From Pedobacter sp. (GTDB lineage: Bacteria > Bacteroidota > Bacteroidia > Sphingobacteriales > Sphingobacteriaceae), in the NCBI GenBank assembly GCA_028287885.1, contig JAQBOT010000209.1:1-10539 (forward strand): 10,539 nt of DNA, read 5' to 3'. The position numbers were made by a program, and so were the translations under genes. Shown here in pieces: positions 1-6,561 of the stretch; within the stretch, counting starts at the first letter, position 1; every line of letters begins with the position of its first letter. The notes beneath the pieces are model-generated. The model did no database searches and had not been told where the DNA came from. It worked only from the letters and a program-made list of their open reading frames with translations.

Positions 1-1693
1 TTAATTCAGGTTGTTGTGCTATTTTGAACCTCAGGTATACGGTAAATATACTGCCTTGCCCTTGCTTACTCTTAGCATAGATGCGGCCGCCTTGTCCTTC
101 TACCAATGCTTTAACAATTGCAAGGCCTAGCCCGGATCCCTCCTTGACATTCGAGCCTGTACTTTCAGACTGTTCAAATTCGCCAAAGATATGCAAGGCA
201 TCCTGCTCAGAAAAGCCCATCCCAGTATCCTTTACCACGAAAGTAAAGTGAAGATCGCTGCCCTTCCGCTTATAGAAAACAGATAAGAGTACCTCTCCTT
301 CAGCGGTAAATTTGATTGCATTTCCCAGCAGGTTAAGTAAGATCTGCTTTAGACGAAAGGGATCGCCGGAGATATACCCAAGATGATCAAGGTCTAAAGC
401 GGTGTTCAAGCGCAGATTCTTTTTCTCTGCTTGAGGCCTTAGTATTAGTATAACCTCTTCAAGTAGACTCCTGATTGCAAAGGTTTGTTCTGCGAAAGTG
501 AATTTCCCAGAGACTATCCGGTTGTAGTCGAGCACTTCGTTAACAATTTGCAAAAGGTGTTCTGAGGAATAATAGATTGCGTCAATATCCTTACGTTCCG
601 GACGGATCTGCTGCCGGATGAGCTCAGCATAACCAATGATGGATTGCAGCGGCGTTCTGATCTCATGACTCATGTTGGAGAGAAAGCGCTGTTTGGCGCG
701 TCCATGAAACTCAGCTTCATCCCTGGCCGCTTCTAAAGCTTTACGGTACCTAATGCTCTTGGTGATGTCTGTTAAAATAAAATACAGCAATATCACTGTT
801 AGGCCGAAAAACACAAGCATGATGATGCTGATGCGTGAAATTCCAGTGTTCACAACACTTTTTGCCTGAATACTGTTCAGCTCAATTTGGGTTACCGCCT
901 CGGTCTCCACTTTCCGCAAGATTGTGAGCATCTGATTAACCAACTCCGTATTTGCATTGGTCAGTTCCGCTTCCTTATCTAGGAAACGCTCGCTTTTTTG
1001 TTTTTGTGCATTTTCAATCGCCCTTAGAGATCGCTTCAGATCTTTCGCGATCTTTCCATTATTGGAAAGTGCGATGGTATCCCGTTTTACATTCTCCTCA
1101 TTCACAATCCGGAAAGATTTGGCCTCTTCCTCTCGCTTTTTCCTGCTGAAGATCTTGCCCAGAAAGCCACGTGTGTCCTTTTGTTCAGGGATTAGTGTGG
1201 TTGTTAGTGTCTTTTTTTCGGTGGTTACAACAGTACTGTCGGGTTGAGCAGCATTCTTTGCCACAAGCGCGTTAAACTTCTTCATCTGGCGTGAAAGGGG
1301 CTTGTTGTTAACCAGAACCTCACGTACTTTCAAATAGTTTACAAACTGTTTATCCCGCTGCACAAGCAATTGCTCGATCGAGGCAATGCGAAGCAGCTGG
1401 AGCGTATCCTGCGCGTAGAGATGTTTAAGTGTATCTAGAACCTTGCGCATCTGTTTCGACTGCTTGAAGAAGGAGCTATAATTGCCTGGATTCTTAAGGG
1501 CTTGCTTTTTCTGCAGCTGATCCATAGAAGTGATCTTTCCCGCAAGATCATGTACTATACGAAGCCGCTCATTTGGGGCCGTGATGTTCTCGACGGTATT
1601 TAACATCTCCGTAAAAGCCACGCGACTAACGGTCCATGCTAAAACTAAAGCACAGCAGGCCAGCACAAGCGCGATTATGATTTTTTGCCTCAA
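1..1693 (-). CDS. Membrane sensor histidine kinase, C-terminus cut by window edge
   Basis: This is a two-component sensor kinase in the inner membrane that autophosphorylates on histidine. The frame is open from a stop at 1703-1705 to the window edge and gives at least 564 residues. I chose TTG at 1691-1693 as the start because it places a hydrophobic helix (about residues 5-20) at the N-terminus; the first ATG (1606) would lose it. A charged, largely helical periplasmic sensor follows (about 25-284) and matches no domain I can name. A second membrane helix spans about 288-307, and no HAMP domain is obvious. HisKA contains SHEIRTPL with phospho-acceptor H343. The ATPase domain shows the N box (N458), DTGMG from D489, and GSGLGL from G519. 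The last visible residues, FTVYLRFKIAQQPEL, look like the end of the ATPase fold. The next codon begins with A, so it is not a stop. A further receiver domain, common in related hybrid kinases, is possible but unseen. Confidence 0.9.
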   Translation of the reverse strand, partial: MRQKIIIALVLACCALVLAWTVSRVAFTEMLNTVENITAPNERLRIVHDLAGKITSMDQLQKKQALKNPGNYSSFFKQSKQMRKVLDTLKHLYAQDTLQLLRIASIEQLLVQRDKQFVNYLKVREVLVNNKPLSRQMKKFNALVAKNAAQPDSTVVTTEKKTLTTTLIPEQKDTRGFLGKIFSRKKREEEAKSFRIVNEENVKRDTIALSNNGKIAKDLKRSLRAIENAQKQKSERFLDKEAELTNANTELVNQMLTILRKVETEAVTQIELNSIQAKSVVNTGISRISIIMLVFFGLTVILLYFILTDITKSIRYRKALEAARDEAEFHGRAKQRFLSNMSHEIRTPLQSIIGYAELIRQQIRPERKDIDAIYYSSEHLLQIVNEVLDYNRIVSGKFTFAEQTFAIRSLLEEVILILRPQAEKKNLRLNTALDLDHLGYISGDPFRLKQILLNLLGNAIKFTAEGEVLLSVFYKRKGSDLHFTFVVKDTGMGFSEQDALHIFGEFEQSESTGSNVKEGSGLGLAIVKALVEGQGGRIYAKSKQGQGSIFTVYLRFKIAQQPEL

Positions 1694-1716
1694 GAGTATG
1701 GTTTATTAAATAACGT

Positions 1717-1724
1717 CAAAAATA
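1717..1724 (-). promoter_or_regulatory. Possible Bacteroidota -7 element for the membrane kinase
   Basis: On the minus strand this reads TATTTTTG, an exact match to the Bacteroidota -7 consensus TAnnTTTG, about 24 bases upstream of the proposed TTG start. The expected -33 TTTG is not evident, because that position is occupied by the terminator hairpin of the preceding gene. The match also falls in the T-rich tail of that terminator, so it could be coincidental. Confidence 0.35.
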
Positions 1725-1730
1725 CGAAAA

Positions 1731-1754
1731 ACGGATACCAGTTCCGATATCCGT
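1731..1754 (-). terminator. Intrinsic terminator after the esterase gene
   Basis: On the minus strand, ACGGATATC pairs with GGTATCCGT as a 9-bp stem with one G-T wobble and a 6-base loop. It is followed directly by TTTTTCG and then a second T-run. It lies about 30 bases after the esterase stop and about 38 bases before the kinase start, the expected position for a Rho-independent terminator separating the two units. Confidence 0.8.
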
Positions 1755-1784
1755 TGTAAAGCTTTATTTAGAACAAGCGGCCGA

Positions 1785-2927
1785 CTATTTAAATGCGCTT
1801 TTTAGCTGATCCGCAGCATAGGCCTGGGCCTCTTTGGCTTCTGGAACAACGGGAACCATGCCGAAGAACTCATGAGTGACGCCATCGTAAACCTTCCGGT
1901 TAACCTTCACGTCGGCAGCCTTCAATTTATCTTCCAGCAATTTTCCGTCATCCGCCAGTGGATCTATTTCTGCATTGATAATTGTTGTAGGTGGTAAACC
2001 TCTTAAATTGGCGTTTACAATCGAAATTCTAGGATCTTTGGCCTGTGCCATGGAACTGACATAGTTTTTTGTAAACCATTCCATCATGGCCTTATTCAAT
2101 GGCTTAGCGTCAGCATATTTCGTGTAAGAATCTGTGTTCATATTGGATTGCGCGATTGGGTAAACCAAAACCTCATGGATAGGAACCATGATTTTTTTAT
2201 CCCTTGCCATGATACTGACGGCAGCCGCCAAATTACCACCGGCACTCTCGCCAACTACAGCGATTTTTTTAGGATCACCCTGAATGCTCGCGGCATTTTG
2301 AACAGTCCACTGGTATGCTGCAAATGCGTCGTTGTGTGCGGTTGGAAATTTATGTTCAGGTGCAAGGCGGTATGCAACAGAGACAACAACAGCGCCAACT
2401 TGCTCAGCAAGCCCTTGGGCAGAAGCATTGTACACATCGAGGTTGGCAATTACAAATCCACCTCCATGGTAGTAGACAATTACAGGAAAAGGTGCCTTTG
2501 CAGTTTTGGGGGTATAAATTCTCAGGTGAATATTTCCGCCGGCAACTGGAATATCTTTGCCGCTGGTGTCTACTTGTGATGCAGGATTAGCCACACTAAA
2601 TTCTTTCATAACCTGCTTTACAGCATCAGTTGGAGTATGGAGTTTTCTCGCTTGTGTTGGTGTAGATTTTTCGATCGCGGGGTCATTATATGCGACAAGC
2701 CGGTCTATAACAACCTGCATTTCCGGCTTTATGGTCTTCCCCCAAACCGGTACAGGGTCAGTTGGCTTAATTTCAACAGCGGTCCTCTCGGGCGTAGCCA
2801 TAGTATCTACCCTTACTGTGGCCGAGTCCACAGACCCCATTGTTGCATTGCTATTTCTGTTACAGGCACCTAAAAGCGCTAATCCGGTAAAAACAGCTAA
2901 ACTGAAAAACACATGCTGATACTTCAT
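1785..2927 (-). CDS. Lipoprotein alpha/beta hydrolase, hormone-sensitive-lipase-family esterase
   Basis: This is a predicted carboxylesterase of the HSL (family IV) group, which hydrolyses short acyl or aryl esters. The 380-residue protein opens with a lipoprotein signal: a charged start, a hydrophobic stretch and the lipobox LLGAC, with C22 as the lipidated residue. It is therefore probably tethered to a membrane outside the cytoplasm. A low-complexity linker (about 23-60) leads to an alpha/beta hydrolase fold. The oxyanion-hole motif HGGG is at 154-157 and the nucleophile elbow GESAG at 226-230, with S228 catalytic. D322 (IDPLADD) and H352 (THEFFG) complete the triad. All catalytic parts are intact, so it should be active; the substrate is unknown. 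It has its own upstream gap of about 107 bases and a strong terminator, suggesting a single-gene unit. No clear promoter match was found in the AT-rich leader. Confidence 0.92.
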   Translation of the reverse strand: MKYQHVFFSLAVFTGLALLGACNRNSNATMGSVDSATVRVDTMATPERTAVEIKPTDPVPVWGKTIKPEMQVVIDRLVAYNDPAIEKSTPTQARKLHTPTDAVKQVMKEFSVANPASQVDTSGKDIPVAGGNIHLRIYTPKTAKAPFPVIVYYHGGGFVIANLDVYNASAQGLAEQVGAVVVSVAYRLAPEHKFPTAHNDAFAAYQWTVQNAASIQGDPKKIAVVGESAGGNLAAAVSIMARDKKIMVPIHEVLVYPIAQSNMNTDSYTKYADAKPLNKAMMEWFTKNYVSSMAQAKDPRISIVNANLRGLPPTTIINAEIDPLADDGKLLEDKLKAADVKVNRKVYDGVTHEFFGMVPVVPEAKEAQAYAADQLKSAFK

Positions 2928-2987
2928 ATTGATAATTTATTTGTTAAACACATACTTAACACACAATCAATCAGGAAGTTTTAACGC

Positions 2988-3016
2988 AACCACATGCTGG
3001 AGATCAGCATGTGGTT
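2988..3016 (-). terminator. Perfect 12-bp hairpin after the monooxygenase-DsbA gene
   Basis: AACCACATGCTG and CAGCATGTGGTT form a perfect 12-bp inverted repeat around a 5-base loop, beginning 18 bases after the monooxygenase-DsbA stop. On the minus strand it is followed by GCGTTAAAACTT, which lacks a proper U-tract. It may be a weak terminator, or an mRNA-stabilising or processing hairpin at the end of the operon. Its position, just past the last gene and before a separately led gene, favours an end-of-transcript role. Confidence 0.55.
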
Positions 3017-3034
3017 ACTTAGGGAAAAGTTACC

Positions 3035-4984
3035 TTATAAGGCCTGGCAGGTTAAACAATCAAACTTACTGATCCAGATCATTCCGTTTTTGCTTTCAAA
3101 CCGGTCAATACTGCCATTATCAAGCAAAGCATTCAGCATTTCCGTTGCGTTCTCCTTAGGCATGTTGCTTAAGATGGAAAACTCTTTATCGGTCATTGTT
3201 GGGAAATGGCAGAACAGGCTCTTGGGATCGGTATCAATCTCAGTTTTTTGGGCACCTGGCATCAAGGAAAGAATAACTTCTTCCAGCTTTTCATAGGGTT
3301 GTAGGCCTTTTACCTTCACCTGTTTTCCGTCCGCATCAGAGAAAAATAACGTTGGAAAGCTAAAAACCTCCATCTCTTTTGCAAGCTCGAGGTCTTCCAT
3401 AAACAAGGTTTTGGCCTTGCCGTCAAAATCACGAAGTAAGCGGGCAGAATCTAAGCCATTGTCAAAAGCTGCCTGATTTAAAAATTCCCATTTAATAATG
3501 TTTTTCTTTTCAAGGAATACCATCTCCTGAATCCGTCTCAAAAACGAAACGGCTTTATCTGGATGCTGCAGTTGTGCCGCTTTAAACGCTATTGACGGTG
3601 GATAGGATGAATTCAGCGGATCTTCAATCCAAACGTCACCGTCCATTGGCATCTCATGGCATACGCAGGCTTGTTCCCAATGCTCAGCGGCGTCGGTTGG
3701 CTTTTTAATAATGCCTGCATTGTACTCGTTCCAGGAAGGCAATAAGCCTCCCATGCAATACCTAATGTTTATGTAATCACCGTATTCAAGTTTTAGCTTG
3801 CGGATCATTGGTTGAATTATCCAGCAGGTAGAACATATAGGGTCAGTGAAGTAAAGCACCTCAATTGGTTTCTTAACCCGGGGCTTTTCTTTACTCACTT
3901 CATCCGCAATTAGCGGAACAGGAAAATCGTCGTCAGTATGGGACAGTGGATTTAAAAATATATCTCTTAAGCCCCTACCCAGTTTTAAATGGGTCGCCAC
4001 TTCGGGAGATCTTAGGTCGTAGTATGATTTAAACGCATCCTGGTAGCTCATCGATGAACTCAGCTTTTCTGCCAATACCTTGGCATCAACCATGGCGTTT
4101 GTAGTTCCAGCGCTCGTGAACGGCAGTGCAAGATGTGCCGCATCACCTAATAAAACAACATTTTCGTGTGAAAACGTTGGCAACAAATCAAAATCACGGG
4201 TGTTCCAAATATAGCTAGTCGAAAAGTCATTTGAATTCAACACGTCCTTAACCAAGGGTGGAAAAGACTGGGTAAGCTTGTGGCAGAACTCAGATAATGC
4301 CTCGGGCGAGGTATTTTCTACCTCAGAGATAGATGGGTCATATTGCATAAACCACACAAGTTCTTCCTCAGAAGTTGGTATGATCCCAAAGGCTAAACCG
4401 CTATTGTTGCGTTGGAATTTGTTGAAGATTCCTTCATATTCCTGTGCAATGTCTTTATTGTAAGCGATGCCAACGACCTCTTTAACACGCCCCGAATGAA
4501 AGTCAATCGGACCCATTACACGTTCGCGAACTTTTGAAAAACCACCATCGGCACCTACAAAGATATCTCCGTATTCAATCTCTCCGTTTGCAAAAGCCGA
4601 AGCCACAATCTTTTCGTCTTCATAGATGAAATGAGTGAATTTGCGGTCGTCCTTTATGGCATCTAAAGGCAATAAACTATATAAAAATGCGGTTAGTTCA
4701 GTGCGCTTCACACAACGCCATTTATTAAGCCTTAAACATTGAACTTCATTATTGTCAGGGCGTTTCAAGCTAAACTTGCTTACGAGTTTTCCAGGCAAAG
4801 AAAAGCCGGATCCCTTTGCCAATTCTTGCAAGATAGTCAGGCCGTCTGTATGCATAAGAAATGCATGACCGCCCCCAGGGCAGCCAATAGAACGCTCATT
4901 TACAACCACGTCTACACCATTTCTAATCAAGTAATTGGCGAGCGTTAAACCACCGATTCCTGCACCTATAATTACGACCTTCAT
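3035..4984 (-). CDS. Flavin monooxygenase fused to a DsbA/YjbH(SpxH)-like thioredoxin-fold domain
   Basis: This 649-residue protein joins two modules that are usually separate. Residues 1 to about 345 are a class A (PHBH-type) FAD monooxygenase: the Rossmann motif GAGIGG at 7-12 with acidic E30, the DG motif GADGG from 144, and the GD motif GDAAH at 280-284 followed by PFTSAGTTNAMVDA. Such enzymes use NAD(P)H and O2 to hydroxylate aromatic or related substrates. A linker (about 346-372) leads to a DsbA-superfamily domain (about 373-575) with active site CSTC at 384-387 in TDPICSTCW, and the cis-proline loop FSFPT with P544. Its segments MGGLLPSW and SSYPPSIAFKA resemble the YjbH/SpxH-FrnE branch. 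A tail of about 75 residues ends in a second CxxC, C643 and C646. No signal peptide is seen, so it should be cytoplasmic. Its ATG overlaps the stop of the upstream PLP enzyme by 4 bases, implying translational coupling. The frame is continuous with no sign of a frameshift. The substrate and the purpose of the fusion are unknown. Confidence 0.92.
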   Translation of the reverse strand: MKVVIIGAGIGGLTLANYLIRNGVDVVVNERSIGCPGGGHAFLMHTDGLTILQELAKGSGFSLPGKLVSKFSLKRPDNNEVQCLRLNKWRCVKRTELTAFLYSLLPLDAIKDDRKFTHFIYEDEKIVASAFANGEIEYGDIFVGADGGFSKVRERVMGPIDFHSGRVKEVVGIAYNKDIAQEYEGIFNKFQRNNSGLAFGIIPTSEEELVWFMQYDPSISEVENTSPEALSEFCHKLTQSFPPLVKDVLNSNDFSTSYIWNTRDFDLLPTFSHENVVLLGDAAHLALPFTSAGTTNAMVDAKVLAEKLSSSMSYQDAFKSYYDLRSPEVATHLKLGRGLRDIFLNPLSHTDDDFPVPLIADEVSKEKPRVKKPIEVLYFTDPICSTCWIIQPMIRKLKLEYGDYINIRYCMGGLLPSWNEYNAGIIKKPTDAAEHWEQACVCHEMPMDGDVWIEDPLNSSYPPSIAFKAAQLQHPDKAVSFLRRIQEMVFLEKKNIIKWEFLNQAAFDNGLDSARLLRDFDGKAKTLFMEDLELAKEMEVFSFPTLFFSDADGKQVKVKGLQPYEKLEEVILSLMPGAQKTEIDTDPKSLFCHFPTMTDKEFSILSNMPKENATEMLNALLDNGSIDRFESKNGMIWISKFDCLTCQAL

Positions 4985-6150
4985 AATGAATTTACCTCAT
5001 GTTTGATTCTGCCTAATGCTTGTGTTAATATCTCTTCGGAAGTCGCGAAGCTAAGTCTGATGTAGCCTTCTGCACCCTGACCAAACCATTGCTTTAATCC
5101 TGGTACAACAGAAACGTTCGCCTGACTAAATATTAGTTCCTGCATTTCCTGACTTGTTTTACCAGTCCCAGTAATGTTCGCAAAAGCAACATAACAACCT
5201 TCCGGGGCAATACAGTTGAAACCATTAATAGAGTTCAATTCATTCACTACCAAGTCGCGCATTTTCTGCAGATGTGCTACAAAACCATCCAGCCAGTAGC
5301 CACATTGATCCAAAGCGGCAACAACGGCCACTTGGGACAGAACATTAGCACCATGAATTGTTGATGTATGTAAGGAGGCCTCAAACAAGATACTGTAGTG
5401 TGTTGAATTTGACGCCATTACCGTACCAATTCTTAATCCTGCAAGGCCGTATGATTTACTGTAACCGGTTACGGTGACAGTTTGTTGCCGAATCTCTTCG
5501 CTTATAGAGGCGATACTTGTAAAAACATGTGGTTCAAAAACAATATCACTCCAAATCTCATCTGATAAAATGATTAGGTCGTATTTAATTGCAAGTTCTC
5601 CAATTCGGGTTAATTCATCTTTGGTAAAGACCTTACCAGTTGGATTAAGTGGGTTACACAAGCAGATCATCTTGGTCTTTTTGCTGATCAGCTGCTCCAT
5701 GCGTTCAAAATCTACCGCAGCATCACCTGGAGGAATACAGAATGGCACCGCAATAGCACCCACGTTTTCAATAGAATAGCGGAATAAGAAGTCTACTGGG
5801 TCAAAAATCAGTGCTTCATCTCCTGAGTTCAAAAAAGCCTTACAGATCAGGTGAATTCCAAAAGCAGCACTATCAACAGGGAACAGCAATTCTGGCGCAG
5901 CAGGCACATTTCTTTTTTGATTAAAAAAGCGCGCAACGCTCTCTTTGAATTCTGGCACTCCCGCTGGAGGACCGTAAGATAGATAACGGTCTTTAGTAAA
6001 TCGAATAATGGCCTCAGCTATTTCCGGTGCGCTAGGGAAATCAGGGTCTGCGGCGGTTAACGGAATTACTCCCTCCGGAACGGTCGCCCAACGCAAGTTG
6101 TAGGCCCGTTTCTTTAAAACGTCCAGGTTAATGGAACTTTGATCAAACAT
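4981..6150 (-). CDS. PLP-dependent fold-type I aminotransferase or C-S lyase (class I/II)
   Basis: This cytoplasmic PLP enzyme has 389 residues, the usual length for aspartate-aminotransferase-type proteins. The visible motifs are NPLNPTG at 166-172 (substrate and PLP contacts), D197 in SDEIW (pyridine nitrogen), SKSYG at 231-235 with K232 as the Schiff-base lysine, and R365 in GYIRLSFA (substrate carboxylate). The N-terminal part, LRWATVPEGVIPLTAADPDF, aligns in style with the region where MalY/PatB beta-C-S lyases carry WVADMDF, so a lyase activity is possible. Motifs alone do not separate transamination from beta-elimination. It starts 30 bases after the receiver gene with no terminator between them, and its stop overlaps the start of the monooxygenase-DsbA gene (ATGA). 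It therefore probably acts in the same pathway as that protein and is transcribed with the two-component pair. No Shine-Dalgarno is seen, as is usual for this phylum. Confidence 0.9.
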   Translation of the reverse strand: MFDQSSINLDVLKKRAYNLRWATVPEGVIPLTAADPDFPSAPEIAEAIIRFTKDRYLSYGPPAGVPEFKESVARFFNQKRNVPAAPELLFPVDSAAFGIHLICKAFLNSGDEALIFDPVDFLFRYSIENVGAIAVPFCIPPGDAAVDFERMEQLISKKTKMICLCNPLNPTGKVFTKDELTRIGELAIKYDLIILSDEIWSDIVFEPHVFTSIASISEEIRQQTVTVTGYSKSYGLAGLRIGTVMASNSTHYSILFEASLHTSTIHGANVLSQVAVVAALDQCGYWLDGFVAHLQKMRDLVVNELNSINGFNCIAPEGCYVAFANITGTGKTSQEMQELIFSQANVSVVPGLKQWFGQGAEGYIRLSFATSEEILTQALGRIKHEVNSL

Positions 6151-6180
6151 TTATTAAGGTATTATGAGCGTTAACTTATT

Positions 6181-6561
6181 TTAGTTGGCGATAATATCGA
6201 TGAATTTCTCTTTAGCAATTGGTTTGACGATAAATTCCTGTACTTCTTTTATGTGCTTTGCACGCTCAACCTCATATGGGGAAATTGAAGATGTCACTAT
6301 GTATAATGCTATGTCTTTAGCAAGTTCGAGTTCCTGGTAGGCGTTCAGAAATTCCCATCCATCCATAACCGGCATGTTCAGGTCAAGCAAGATGACATCT
6401 GGCAGCAGATCCGGGTCAGCAGCTATTTCCTTTATGTACTCAATGCCCTCCTGCCCGTTAGAAAAAACGGAAAGCACCACATCAGCCCCAGACCGCTCTA
6501 TCACTTTTTTTGTGAGGAAGACAAACACATCATCATCATCGATTAAAAATACGCGTTTCAT
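6181..6561 (-). CDS. Stand-alone CheY-like response regulator receiver
   Basis: This 126-residue single receiver domain has no output domain. The acidic pocket is D8/D9 in LIDDDD, the phospho-acceptor is D60 in LLDLNMPVMDGW, the switch residue is T90 in YIVTSS, and the conserved lysine is K113 in VKPI. It resembles the Rcp1-like single-domain regulators often encoded beside soluble GAF/PAS kinases. Its ATG overlaps the kinase stop by 4 bases, so the two are a cognate pair. Lacking a DNA-binding domain, it must act through protein contact or phosphotransfer, perhaps relaying to a distant regulator. It cannot directly control transcription of the downstream PLP enzyme and monooxygenase genes. 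Confidence 0.93.
   Translation of the reverse strand: MKRVFLIDDDDVFVFLTKKVIERSGADVVLSVFSNGQEGIEYIKEIAADPDLLPDVILLDLNMPVMDGWEFLNAYQELELAKDIALYIVTSSISPYEVERAKHIKEVQEFIVKPIAKEKFIDIIAN

Noticed and set aside
957..1247. Plus-strand open frames across 952-1247
   Set aside because: They lie wholly opposite the membrane kinase, whose frame is intact with recognisable domains; the translations show no domain.
2148..2919. Several open frames on both strands inside the esterase region (2148-2579, 2315-2590, 2557-2919, and 2255-2449 on minus)
   Set aside because: They are shadows of the esterase gene, which has a full catalytic triad and lipobox.
3035..4984. Naming the flavoprotein as Tet(X), a Bacteroidota tetracycline monooxygenase
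   Set aside because: Only general class A monooxygenase motifs are shared, and Tet(X) has no DsbA domain; specific substrate assignment is not supported.
4981..6150. Naming the PLP enzyme MalY/PatB
   Set aside because: The N-terminal WVADMDF-type signature is only loosely matched (PLTAADPDF), so beta-lyase versus aminotransferase activity stays open.
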